From NCBI GenBank assembly GCA_051122655.1, contig CP182107.1:1798001-1862000 (forward strand): a stretch of 64,000 nt of DNA, in the 5' to 3' direction. The notes beneath the pieces are model-generated. The model was not told the DNA's origin. It did no database searches and worked only from the letters and a program-made list of their open reading frames with translations. Positions 1 to 7,372 of the stretch are shown here, piece by piece (within the stretch, counting starts at the first letter, position 1; each line of letters opens with the position of its first letter). This DNA is from Pasteurella sp030783905 (GTDB taxonomy: Bacteria > Pseudomonadota > Gammaproteobacteria > Enterobacterales > Pasteurellaceae). A program made the translations under genes and the position numbers.

Positions 1-2415
1 ATCTAAATTTGCATGTAAGGCATTATTTTCGATAAATTCACGACGTGGTTCAACTTCATCACCCATTAAGGTGGTAAACAATAAATCTGCCGCCACCGCA
101 TCTTTAATTGATACTTTCAGCATACGACGCGCATTCGGATCCATGGTGGTTTCCCAAAGCTGTTCTGGGTTCATTTCACCCAATCCTTTATAACGTTGTA
201 CCATTAAACCACGACGAGATTCTTTCACCAACCATTCGATCGCTTGTTCAAATGAACTGACTTCCAGTTTACGCTCACCTCGCATGATATAGGCACCTTC
301 TTCAATTAAACCGGTTAATTGTTTGCCTAATTTCACAATACGTGCATATTCACTGCCTGTCGCAAATTGGAAATTGAGGAAATAATCCGTATCAATTCCA
401 TGTGTTCGTACCGTTAATACCGCCTCATGCAAAGAACGCTCGCTGTTAAACACGGTACGATAGCTATAATGGTTACCGTTACTTTCTTTCGCCACCAACT
501 TAGCAACAAGAGACGAAATCCACTCTTCTACGGCTGGTTGATCCGCCATGACATTACTGGTTAATTCTGAGTGATAAATTAATTCTTTTAACACGGCTTC
601 AGGATAATAACGCGCTAAACGGCCAATCATTTTTTGCACCGCATTGTATTCGGTTACTAAGCTTTCTAATGCTAAGCCACTCATTGCCGGTGCATTCGCA
701 TTGACATAAAGCGCGGCATTTTCTAACGCAAGTGCGACTTCATATTGCACCATAGCTTCATCATCTTTGATGTATTGCTCTTGTTTACCTTTTTTCACTT
801 TATAAAGTGGGGGTTGGGCAATATATACATGACCACGCTCAATCAGCTCTGGCATTTGGCGGTAGAAGAAGGTTAATAATAAGGTACGAATATGCGCTCC
901 ATCCACATCGGCATCAGTCATGATAATGATACTGTGATAACGCAATTTTTCAGGGTTATATTCATCACGACCAATCCCACAACCTAGAGCAGTGATTAAT
1001 GTCCCCACTTCGGCAGAGGAAAGCATTTTGTCAAAACGGGCTTTTTCTACGTTTAGAATTTTCCCTTTTAACGGCAAAATGGCTTGGTTTTTACGGTTAC
1101 GCCCTTGTTTTGCTGAGCCGCCCGCAGAGTCCCCCTCCACCAGATATAATTCCGATAAGGCGGGATCTCGTTCTTGGCAATCGGCAAGTTTACCTGGTAA
1201 CCCGCCTAAATCTAACGCCCCTTTACGACGTGTCATTTCACGCGCTTTACGTGCGGCTTCACGTGCACGGGCGGCATCAATGATTTTACCGACAATGATT
1301 TTGGCATCCGCTGGATTTTCCAATAAATATTGTTGTAAATATTCATTCATCACCGATTCCACCGCACTTTTTACTTCGGAAGACACCAATTTATCTTTCG
1401 TTTGTGAGGAGAATTTTGGATCGGGCACTTTTACCGAAATAATCGCCACTAAACCTTCACGCGCATCGTCCCCTGAAGTCGCCACTTTCGATTTTTTATT
1501 ATGACCTTCATTGTCCATGTAGTTATTTAAGCTACGTGTTAAGGCGCCACGAAAACCAGCCAAGTGAGTACCGCCATCGCGTTGTGGAATATTATTAGTA
1601 AAGCAATACACATTTTCGTTAAAGCTGTCATTCCATTGCATGGACACTTCCACACCAATACCATCTTTCTCTGTCGAAAAATAGAAAGGTTTTTGATGAA
1701 TTGGATTTTTATTACGGTTTAGATATTCAACGAATGCTTGAATCCCGCCTTCATAATGGAAGTGATCCTGTCGGTCATTACGTTTATCAAATAATTTAAT
1801 TGAAACACCTGAATTTAAGAATGACAATTCACGTAAACGTTTTGCCAAAATATCGTATTCAAATTCAATGTTATTGAAAATGGTTGGGCTTGGCCAAAAA
1901 CGCACGGTAGTCCCGGTTTGATCCGTTTCACCAATCGCAGCTAAAGGAGCTTGTGGTTCACCTAAATGATAAATCTGCTCATGTACTTTACCTTGGCGAC
2001 GAATAGTCAGTTGTAATTTATCAGACAAGGCATTAACAACCGACACCCCCACTCCATGTAAACCACCGGAGACTTTATACGAATTGTCATCAAATTTACC
2101 GCCTGCATGTAATACGGTCATGATAACTTCAGCGGCAGAAACCCCTTCTTCAGGGTGAATATCAACTGGAATCCCACGTCCATCATCTTGCACCGAAACA
2201 GAATTGTCAGTGTGAATAGTAACGGTAATATCCTTAGCATAACCAGCTAAGGCTTCGTCAATGGCGTTATCCACCACCTCAAACACCATGTGATGTAAAC
2301 CCGTACCATCATCCGTATCCCCAATGTACATACCAGGACGTTTACGTACGGCATCAAGTCCTTTTAAGACCTTAATACTATTCGCACCATAATTTTCAGG
2401 GGTATTATTTGACAT
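1..2415 (-). CDS. gyrB: DNA gyrase subunit B (3' end just outside the window)
   Basis: ATPase subunit of DNA gyrase, which introduces negative supercoils together with GyrA. The frame opens at the ATG ending at 2415 (MSNNTPENYGANSIKVLKGL) and stays open for 805 codons to the window edge. It shows the N-terminal GHKL ATPase region (RKRPGMYIGDTDDGTGLHHM, VVDNAIDEALAG) and the TOPRIM metal site DADVDGAHI about residue 500. The last visible residues, EFIENNALHANLD, match the usual GyrB tail, so only one residue or so plus the stop is missing. Family length is about 805 residues. It is transcribed away from the sulfur cluster to its right and carries one exact uptake signal at 1361-1369. Confidence 0.98.
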   Translation of the reverse strand, partial: MSNNTPENYGANSIKVLKGLDAVRKRPGMYIGDTDDGTGLHHMVFEVVDNAIDEALAGYAKDITVTIHTDNSVSVQDDGRGIPVDIHPEEGVSAAEVIMTVLHAGGKFDDNSYKVSGGLHGVGVSVVNALSDKLQLTIRRQGKVHEQIYHLGEPQAPLAAIGETDQTGTTVRFWPSPTIFNNIEFEYDILAKRLRELSFLNSGVSIKLFDKRNDRQDHFHYEGGIQAFVEYLNRNKNPIHQKPFYFSTEKDGIGVEVSMQWNDSFNENVYCFTNNIPQRDGGTHLAGFRGALTRSLNNYMDNEGHNKKSKVATSGDDAREGLVAIISVKVPDPKFSSQTKDKLVSSEVKSAVESVMNEYLQQYLLENPADAKIIVGKIIDAARAREAARKAREMTRRKGALDLGGLPGKLADCQERDPALSELYLVEGDSAGGSAKQGRNRKNQAILPLKGKILNVEKARFDKMLSSAEVGTLITALGCGIGRDEYNPEKLRYHSIIIMTDADVDGAHIRTLLLTFFYRQMPELIERGHVYIAQPPLYKVKKGKQEQYIKDDEAMVQYEVALALENAALYVNANAPAMSGLALESLVTEYNAVQKMIGRLARYYPEAVLKELIYHSELTSNVMADQPAVEEWISSLVAKLVAKESNGNHYSYRTVFNSERSLHEAVLTVRTHGIDTDYFLNFQFATGSEYARIVKLGKQLTGLIEEGAYIMRGERKLEVSSFEQAIEWLVKESRRGLMVQRYKGLGEMNPEQLWETTMDPNARRMLKVSIKDAVAADLLFTTLMGDEVEPRREFIENNALHANLD

Positions 2416-2451
2416 CGTTTCTCTCTTTTTAAACCATAAAAAATTGCTGAG

Positions 2452-2481
2452 ATTATAGCAAAATTTTGGCAAATTAGCTAA
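2452..2481 (-). promoter_or_regulatory. gyrB promoter (extended -10)
   Basis: On the minus strand, TATAAT (2452-2457) is preceded by TGC, giving an extended -10. A weak -35, TTAGCT, lies 18 bp upstream (2476-2481). The -10 is about 37 bp from the gyrB start codon. Confidence 0.5.
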
Positions 2482-2650
2482 GAATAAGTGCGCTTGATTT
2501 TGGGTAAACGTTTTTCATCACACAATTATCTTTGTAGATTTCACACTCGCATCTTGAATAAAAAACCACCCCTTAAACAAATCCTTATAACAAAATTTAT
2601 ACAAATTTATTACATTTTATGTTGATTTATTATTCATATCAGCTATCTTT

Positions 2651-2667
2651 TATATTTATAAAATATA
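2651..2667. promoter_or_regulatory. AT-rich inverted repeat upstream of the persulfide cluster, candidate operator
   Basis: TATATTT-ATA-AAATATA is a perfect 7-bp inverted repeat in an AT-rich stretch about 200 bp before the Blh start. It could bind the ArsR-type regulator encoded downstream, but the base composition makes chance repeats likely. Confidence 0.25.
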
Positions 2668-2670
2668 ATA

Positions 2671-2820
2671 TTAAAAAAACAAAATATAATAAATTACTGT
2701 GATCAGGCCAATCAGCGCAAACATCAATTTCTTTGCACTGGGGCAACAGTGATCACCATAAACGCAATTAGTACATCAGGTCTTGCTATCTGAAGTAGCC
2801 ATGGCTTCACTGCTTAACAT
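2671..2820 (-). CDS. candidate small Cys-rich membrane selenoprotein (in-frame UGA)
   Basis: Not a standard ORF. On the minus strand, a frame starting at the ATG ending at 2820 runs 50 codons to TAA at 2671 if one in-frame TGA (2776-2778) is read through. The segment before the TGA is MLSSEAMATSDSKT. After it comes CTNCVYGDHCCPSAKK with four cysteines, then a hydrophobic 18-residue tail (FALIGLITVIYYILFF at its end) that looks like a membrane anchor. The TGA precedes a CxxC motif, as expected for selenocysteine in a redox motif. A short hairpin lies 29 nt after the TGA (2736-2751). Ribosome-binding signals are weak (GAAGAA or GTGAAG). It is divergent from the Blh-type gene with only 39 bp between start codons. 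The frame could be fortuitous or the remnant of a gene; I do not recognise a family with certainty. Confidence 0.35.
2736..2751 (-). promoter_or_regulatory. SECIS-like hairpin 3' of the in-frame UGA
   Basis: In the minus-strand RNA, CACUG pairs with CAGUG around the 6-nt loop UUGCCC. The loop begins 29 nt after the UGA at 2778-2776, a spacing compatible with bacterial SECIS elements as I recall them. The stem is only 5 bp and no convincing lower stem is visible. Confidence 0.25.
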
Positions 2821-2859
2821 TCGTTCTTCGGCAAAAACAGTAACAAGGTGGACATTTTT

Positions 2860-3738
2860 ATGAAAAGTATAATACCGCAAGTCAAAGCATTTTTTGATGA
2901 ACCAACGAATACATATAGCTATGTTGTTCACGACACAGATACACGAGCCTGTGCCATTATCGATTCAGTTTTAGATTTTGATTATGCCGCGGGTAAAATC
3001 AGTACCAACTCAGCGGATACTATTATTGCTTATATTCAACAACAGCAATTGACGCTTGAATGGATTTTAGAAACTCATGTACATGCGGATCATTTATCTG
3101 CCGCGCCTTACTTACAAGAAAAACTTGGTGGAAAAACAGGTATTGGTCAACATATCACAACCGTACAAAATGTATTTGGTACAGTATTTAACGCAGGCAC
3201 GGAATTTGCACGTGACGGGCGACAATTTAATCAATTATTTCATGATAGTGATAGATTTTCTCTTGGTAACCTTCCAGTTAAAGTCATCCATACCCCTGGA
3301 CATACCCCTGCCTGTGTCAGTTATTTAATTGGAGATGCGGTGTTTGTGGGCGATACACTATTTATGCCAGATTATGGCACCGCCCGTTGTGATTTTCCTG
3401 GTGGCGATGCTAATGTGTTATATCAATCTGTACAAAAACTGCTTGCTTTACCAGAAGAAACGCGCATGTTCTTATGCCATGATTATTTACCTAAAAATCG
3501 GCAAGAATACTGCTATGAAACCACTGTTAAAGCACAAAAAGAACAAAATATCCATATTCATCATGGGATAGCACAAGCTGAATTCGTGAAAATGCGACAA
3601 GCCCGTGATGCAACATTATCCATGCCAAAATTAATTATGCCATCGGTACAAGTGAATATGCGAGCAGGCCATTTACCACCAGCAGAAGAAAATGGCCAAG
3701 TTTATTTAAAAGTACCAATTCATTTCTTTAACACTTAA
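2860..3738 (+). CDS. MBL-fold metallo-hydrolase, Blh / persulfide-dioxygenase-like
   Basis: Metallo-beta-lactamase fold protein of the Blh/ETHE1-like group, which oxidises persulfides during sulfide detoxification in characterised members. The metal-binding motif THVHADHLSAA (about residue 73) and the later TPGHTPACVSY, GDTLFMPDYGTARCDFPGG and CHDY motifs supply the ligands. I chose the ATG at 2860 (MKSIIPQVKAFF, 292 aa) because AAGGTGG sits about 9 bp upstream; an in-frame GTG at 2848 lies within that ribosome-binding site. The rhodanese-membrane protein follows 19 bp later and an ArsR-type regulator comes after that, the arrangement of sulfide-responsive operons. The exact substrate is inferred from context. 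Confidence 0.85.
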   Translation: MKSIIPQVKAFFDEPTNTYSYVVHDTDTRACAIIDSVLDFDYAAGKISTNSADTIIAYIQQQQLTLEWILETHVHADHLSAAPYLQEKLGGKTGIGQHITTVQNVFGTVFNAGTEFARDGRQFNQLFHDSDRFSLGNLPVKVIHTPGHTPACVSYLIGDAVFVGDTLFMPDYGTARCDFPGGDANVLYQSVQKLLALPEETRMFLCHDYLPKNRQEYCYETTVKAQKEQNIHIHHGIAQAEFVKMRQARDATLSMPKLIMPSVQVNMRAGHLPPAEENGQVYLKVPIHFFNT

Positions 3739-3757
3739 TCGACATAAGGGAAAAGCT

Positions 3758-4282
3758 ATGACTATTCAAACAATTTGCGTAAATGAGGTATGTGAAAAAC
3801 TCAAACAAGGCGCGATTTTAGTTGATATTCGTCAACCAGATGAATATTTAAGAGAACATATTGAAGGCGCTGAACTACACCCACTCTCACAATTAGAAAA
3901 AGAAGGATTAACTGGTCATGCCGTGAACGCAAATGTTGTCATTTTTCATTGCCGTTCTGGTCGTCGCACACAACAAGCTAGTGAATTATTAGCAGCGCTT
4001 ACAACGGGAAAAGAAGCCTTTATTTTAGAAGGGGGATTAGAGGGTTGGAAAGCTAATAATCAGCCAACTCGCTTAAATCGTTCTCAGCCTTTAGAAATAA
4101 TGCGCCAAGTGCAAATTGCGGCCGGAAGCTTAACCTTAATGGGTGCCGTTTTAGGTTGGCTAGTTTCCCCAGTATTCTATGGTTTATGTGCATTTGTTGG
4201 TGCAGGCTTATTACTCGCAGGTGCCACTGGATTTTGTGGCATGGCGCGTTTACTTGCCCTCATGCCTTGGAATCGCCCATAA
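3758..4282 (+). CDS. Rhodanese-domain sulfurtransferase with membrane tail (YgaP-like)
   Basis: An N-terminal rhodanese domain with active-site loop HCRSGRRTQQA (catalytic Cys about residue 65) would carry a persulfide. The C-terminal third (about residues 112-170) contains two hydrophobic segments, LTLMGAVLGWLV and YGLCAFVGAGLLLAG, like the membrane tail of E. coli YgaP. It lies 19 bp after the Blh-like gene with an AAGGG ribosome-binding site and probably shares its transcript. Its likely job is membrane-side sulfane-sulfur transfer together with the hydrolase. An in-frame cysteine in the tail (GFCGM) is conserved in some relatives by memory only. Confidence 0.85.
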   Translation: MTIQTICVNEVCEKLKQGAILVDIRQPDEYLREHIEGAELHPLSQLEKEGLTGHAVNANVVIFHCRSGRRTQQASELLAALTTGKEAFILEGGLEGWKANNQPTRLNRSQPLEIMRQVQIAAGSLTLMGAVLGWLVSPVFYGLCAFVGAGLLLAGATGFCGMARLLALMPWNRP

Positions 4283-4294
4283 CCACACATACTC

Positions 4295-4327
4295 GGAAGT
4301 AGAAAGCGATATTTTCTGCTTCCTTTT
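4295..4327 (+). terminator. Rho-independent terminator after the rhodanese gene
   Basis: GGAAGTAGAAA pairs with TTTCTGCTTCC (one wobble) around a short loop, followed by TTTTCTT. It lies 13 bp after the stop codon and separates the enzymes from the regulator gene. Confidence 0.65.
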
Positions 4328-4519
4328 CTTGTCTTCAATAATGAAATATAACTCTCTTTTTATGCTACTTAAGTAAGCAATTTAATCAAAAAATAGGCAA
4401 ACTAACAAAAATGGCATATCATACCAATCTGAATGCATTTAAGTACATAAGTCAATTTTAGATAACATTTAATATTAATTGGTTTTTATAAATTTTCTTA
4501 TCCTTAATAAAATTATTAC

Positions 4520-4548
4520 TTTTTATTTTAATTAAATATAAATAAAAA
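4520..4548. promoter_or_regulatory. Inverted repeat before the ArsR-type regulator, candidate operator
   Basis: TTTTTATTT (4520-4528) and AAATAAAAA (4540-4548) form a perfect 9-bp inverted repeat with an 11-bp spacer, 35 bp before the regulator start. It could be an autoregulatory operator. The flanking 300 bp (4283-4583) is very AT-rich and holds no gene. Confidence 0.25.
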
Positions 4549-4583
4549 ATTATTCAAGAATAAATATCTGTTGGGGAAAAATA

Positions 4584-4871
4584 ATGGAAGAAATATTTTC
4601 AAAATGTGATGAAGCAACGAAATTTTTAAAATCTTTTTCAAATCAAAATCGATTAATTATTCTATGTTGTATTCTAGATCAAAAACGCAATGTTACCGAA
4701 ATTACACAGCTCACAGGCTTACCACAAGCCTCTGTATCGAATCAACTGGCTTTATTACGCGAAAATAAATTGATCGATTGTGAAAAACGCCATCGTGAAA
4801 GATTATATTATATTGCTGATCCAAGAGTGCTCGAAATCATGCAACTGTTACATAAATTCTTTTGTCAATAA
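4584..4871 (+). CDS. ArsR/SmtB-family regulator, YgaV/BigR/SqrR-like (sulfide-responsive)
   Basis: A 95-residue winged-helix repressor. The recognition segment is about residues 42-63 (TEITQLTGLPQASVSNQLALLREN) followed by the wing RHRERLYYI. Cysteines fall in the LCC pair of helix 2 (about 28-29) and at residue 94 near the C-terminus (FFCQ). This resembles the persulfide-sensing YgaV/BigR/SqrR group, which senses by Cys-Cys polysulfide bridging, rather than metal-sensing ArsR proteins. A GGGG-containing ribosome-binding site precedes the ATG. Its position next to the Blh-like and rhodanese genes supports control of those genes. The sensed ligand is inferred. Confidence 0.85.
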   Translation: MEEIFSKCDEATKFLKSFSNQNRLIILCCILDQKRNVTEITQLTGLPQASVSNQLALLRENKLIDCEKRHRERLYYIADPRVLEIMQLLHKFFCQ

Positions 4872-4884
4872 AATAAAAAATAGC

Positions 4885-4927
4885 TTTTTGCACCTTAAAA
4901 TATCGCCTTGTCATTAAGGTGCAAAAA
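4885..4927. terminator. Bidirectional terminator between regulator and glpX
   Basis: TTTTTGCACCTTAA (4885-4898) and TTAAGGTGCAAAAA (4914-4927) are perfectly complementary (14 bp), with a U-tract on either strand. It sits between convergent genes. Confidence 0.85.
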
Positions 4928-4942
4928 CCATTTTCTTTACAG

Positions 4943-5956
4943 CTAAGCACCAATAATACGATAAAGTGCGGTATCTTTTCTGTCCAAATAATGCACTGAC
5001 TGGATTCGGCGAATGGTACGAGAACGACCGCGGATCAATAATGTTTCTGTCGTAGCAAGATTACCCTTGCGGTGGATGCCTTTTAATAAGTCACCATTAG
5101 TGATACCTGTTGCAGAAAAAACCAAATTATCATCACGTACCAGATCTTCTAGTTTTAATACTTGATTAACGTCAATGCCCATGTCTTGGCAACGACGAAT
5201 TTCCTCCTCAGCAAGCGCTTGATTTTCAGCTGTTTGCCCTTTTACCTGATCACGAGGTAATAAACGGGCTTGCATATCGCCACCTAATGCACGTACAGCC
5301 GCTGCCGCAATTACCCCTTCCGGCGCACCACCAATGCCGTATAGCATATCGACACCGCCATCTGGTAAACAACACAATATGGATGCGGCCACATCTCCAT
5401 CAGGAATCGCCAATACTTTCACACCTAATTGTTGCATTTTTTTGATCATCTCATGATGGCGAGGCTTATCTAAGGTAATCACCGTCAGTTGAGACAATAA
5501 TTTGCCCATTTTTGACGCAACACGACGTAAATTCTGTTCAAGTGGTAAATTAAGATCCACCATGCCTTTGACTTCTGGCCCTACCACCAATTTTTCCATA
5601 TACATGTCTGGTGCTTTTAGAAAGGTTTCTCTCCCACCAGCGGCTAAAACTGATAATGCATTTGCCTGCCCCATGGCGGTCATTCTTGTACCTTCAATAG
5701 GATCAACAGCAATAGAAATTTGCTCACCTTGACCATTTCCTACTTTTTCACCAATATAAAGCATCGGTGCTTCATCAATTTCACCTTCACCAATCACCAC
5801 CTCGGCATCCATTTCAACTTGATTTAACATTAAACGCATTGCTTGTACTGCAGCATTATCCGCGGCATTTTTATCGCCACGACCTAACCACGCAAAACCT
5901 GCAAGTGCAGCGGCCTCGGTCACTCTTGAAAATTCAATCGCTAACGCTCTATTCAT
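4943..5956 (-). CDS. glpX: Fructose-1,6-bisphosphatase class II
   Basis: Hydrolyses fructose 1,6-bisphosphate to fructose 6-phosphate in gluconeogenesis. The 337-residue length and motifs are those of GlpX: MNRALAIEFSRVTEAAALA at the start, the metal-binding VVIGEGEIDEAPMLYIGE and the sugar-phosphate site VDPIEGTRMTA, followed by PDGDVAASI and GIGGAPEGV. It stands alone here, convergent with the sulfur cluster and divergent from zapB. One exact uptake signal lies near its 3' end (4964-4972). Confidence 0.97.
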   Translation of the reverse strand: MNRALAIEFSRVTEAAALAGFAWLGRGDKNAADNAAVQAMRLMLNQVEMDAEVVIGEGEIDEAPMLYIGEKVGNGQGEQISIAVDPIEGTRMTAMGQANALSVLAAGGRETFLKAPDMYMEKLVVGPEVKGMVDLNLPLEQNLRRVASKMGKLLSQLTVITLDKPRHHEMIKKMQQLGVKVLAIPDGDVAASILCCLPDGGVDMLYGIGGAPEGVIAAAAVRALGGDMQARLLPRDQVKGQTAENQALAEEEIRRCQDMGIDVNQVLKLEDLVRDDNLVFSATGITNGDLLKGIHRKGNLATTETLLIRGRSRTIRRIQSVHYLDRKDTALYRIIGA

Positions 5957-6108
5957 TTTATTATCCTTTGGGTTGATTGATGAAAATTCAGCGCTATTTT
6001 AGCACCTAGCAAACGGTTGCGTAATGAAAAAATAAAAAAATACATATAATTTTTTCGAACCTCACTCGAAATTATGGTAAGGTGGCAAGCAAAATGCTAC
6101 TCATCTGT

Positions 6109-6136
6109 TTAACATCCCTGTTAACTAGAGTAAAAT
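6109..6136 (+). promoter_or_regulatory. zapB promoter
   Basis: TTAACA (6109-6114), a 16-bp spacer and TAAAAT (6131-6136) lie 34 bp before the zapB start codon. Confidence 0.5.
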
Positions 6137-6169
6137 AGACGCACTTAATTACATTGTAGAGGAAGCCTT

Positions 6170-6388
6170 ATGTCTTTAGAAATTTTAGATCAGTTAGAAG
6201 AAAAAATTAAACAAGCAGTTGAAACCATCCAATTACTCCAATTGGAAATTGATGAATTAAAAGAAAAAAATAATCAATCACAACAAGCAAATGATGCGTT
6301 ACGCAGTGAAAATGAACAACTAAAGAGTGAACATCAAAACTGGCAAGAACGTTTACGCTCACTATTAGGTAAAATTGATAACGTATAA
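6170..6388 (+). CDS. zapB: Cell division protein ZapB
   Basis: A 72-residue protein that is almost entirely coiled coil (MSLEILDQLEEKIKQAVETI, then heptads rich in E, K, Q and N). Length and N-terminus match ZapB, which binds ZapA and helps organise the FtsZ ring at midcell. AGAGGAAG provides the ribosome-binding site. It has its own promoter-like sequence and a strong terminator just after it. Confidence 0.92.
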   Translation: MSLEILDQLEEKIKQAVETIQLLQLEIDELKEKNNQSQQANDALRSENEQLKSEHQNWQERLRSLLGKIDNV

Positions 6389-6400
6389 TTCACTTCTGAC

Positions 6401-6430
6401 TAAGGCTTAGTTTTTCTAAGCCTTATTTTT
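6401..6430 (+). terminator. Terminator after zapB
   Basis: TAAGGCTTAG and CTAAGCCTTA form a perfect 10-bp stem with a TTTTT loop, followed by TTTTT. Its 3' end is only 11 bp before the mioC start codon. Confidence 0.9.
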
Positions 6431-6441
6431 AGGAGAAATTA

Positions 6442-6885
6442 ATGAAAACAAAAATATGTATTATAACTGGTAGCACGCTTGGTGGTGCAGAATACGTGGC
6501 AGAACATATTGCAGATGTATTAACAGATCAAGGCTATGTTATACGTTTAGAACATGGACCTTCTTTCGAAGCAGTCATGAATGAAAGGTGCTGGCTTGTT
6601 GTGACATCTACCCATGGTGCTGGCGAACTGCCTGATAATATCAAACCGTTATTTGAAAAATTAGCCCTTTATCCGAAATCCCTTACTGACTTACGTTTTG
6701 CGGTGATCGGGTTAGGAAATTCTGATTACGATACGTTTTGCCAAGCGGTAGATCATGTTGAACAATTACTGCTAAGTAAAGATGCGTTGCAGATCTGTGA
6801 ATCCCTTAGAATGGATATGTTAACCATCACTGATCCTGAACAAACCGCTGAAGAATGGCTTCCTCAGTTTCTGACCAAACTATAA
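6442..6885 (+). CDS. mioC: Flavodoxin-like protein MioC
   Basis: A 147-residue FMN-binding flavodoxin. The phosphate loop TGSTLGGAEYVAEHIAD is at residues 10-26, and the isoalloxazine-side loops STHGAGELPDN and GLGNSDYDTFC are present. E. coli MioC lies beside oriC and its transcription runs toward the origin. Here too the gene reads rightward into the oriC-like region, which begins about 80 bp after its stop. An AGGAG ribosome-binding site precedes the ATG. Confidence 0.93.
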   Translation: MKTKICIITGSTLGGAEYVAEHIADVLTDQGYVIRLEHGPSFEAVMNERCWLVVTSTHGAGELPDNIKPLFEKLALYPKSLTDLRFAVIGLGNSDYDTFCQAVDHVEQLLLSKDALQICESLRMDMLTITDPEQTAEEWLPQFLTKL

Positions 6886-6902
6886 TTTTCTCCTCAAATA
6901 AC

Positions 6903-6934
6903 ATGGCATATTTCACAAGATGTGCCATTTTTTC
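6903..6934 (+). terminator. Terminator after mioC, before oriC
   Basis: ATGGCATA and TGTGCCAT form a 7/8 stem around a 10-nt loop, followed by a run of six T. It would limit mioC transcription into the origin. Confidence 0.7.
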
Positions 6935-6979
6935 ATCTTTATAAGTTCAGTATTTAATCAATCAATTCGATCTTTTTAC

Positions 6980-6988
6980 TGTGGATAA
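6980..6988 (-). promoter_or_regulatory. DnaA box (mioC-proximal, R4-like)
   Basis: TGTGGATAA is an exact reverse complement of the strong DnaA box TTATCCACA. Confidence 0.85.
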
Positions 6989-7051
6989 CTAGGATCTAAA
7001 CTGTATAAAACCTGTTTTTATACCCTGAATAAGATAGTTTGTTTTTTAATC

Positions 7052-7060
7052 TGTGGATAA
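7052..7060 (-). promoter_or_regulatory. DnaA box
   Basis: A second exact TGTGGATAA, 10 bp from the third box and in the opposite orientation to it. Confidence 0.85.
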
Positions 7061-7069
7061 CTAAGCAGA

Positions 7070-7078
7070 TTATACACA
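7070..7078 (+). promoter_or_regulatory. DnaA box (TTATACACA)
   Basis: Matches the TTATNCACA consensus. It faces the AT-rich unwinding segment. Confidence 0.8.
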
Positions 7079-7144
7079 GCTTTTTTGTGGCAATTTATGA
7101 TGATCTTAACAACATTAAAAATGATCTAACGTCTTCATTTAAAA

Positions 7145-7220
7145 AAAGAAAAGGATCTTAATCACAGATCTAAAGGATCATAATAATAGTAACAATAAGA
7201 TCTCTTTATATAAAAAGATC
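7145..7220. promoter_or_regulatory. Likely DNA unwinding element with three 13-mers
   Basis: Read on the minus strand, GATCCTTTTCTTT (7145-7157), GATCTTATTGTTA (7190-7202) and GATCTTTTTATAT (7208-7220) resemble the E. coli 13-mer GATCTNTTNTTTT with 2-3 mismatches each. All point the same way and lie on the mnmG side. Confidence 0.7.
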
Positions 7221-7372
7221 CTATCTATATTAAGTGATGATCTTTTTCGCGATCATCATTCAACCCTGAACAAAAATGTTTCTTTCATGGATCCGTAAAT
7301 TTCAGTAGAATAGCCAACCAGCAAAAAGGATGAAAGATCCATGGAATCCGAGATAAATTGACAAAGGTTATT

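Larger units (their letters stand above)
6965..7345. other. oriC: Probable chromosomal replication origin oriC
   Basis: A gene-free 487-bp interval between mioC and mnmG, the same flanks as E. coli oriC. It has two TGTGGATAA DnaA boxes (6980-6988, 7052-7060) and TTATACACA (7070-7078). By hand count there are 13 GATC sites between 6969 and 7339, far above the chance density. An AT-rich segment next to mnmG carries three 13-mers like the E. coli unwinding repeats. No replication evidence is available from sequence alone. Confidence 0.88.

Noticed and set aside
992..1504. 170-codon open frame antisense to gyrB
   Set aside because: GyrB is unbroken on the other strand with its TOPRIM motif in this part, so the frame is a shadow.
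2801..2863. 20-codon plus-strand frame ending in the start codon of the Blh-like gene (ATGA overlap)
   Set aside because: It has no ribosome-binding site and a non-protein-like composition. The minus-strand frame in the same place is more convincing.
7358..7372. TTG start for mnmG
   Set aside because: The ATG at 7373 gives the usual family length and has a better-placed AAAGG.
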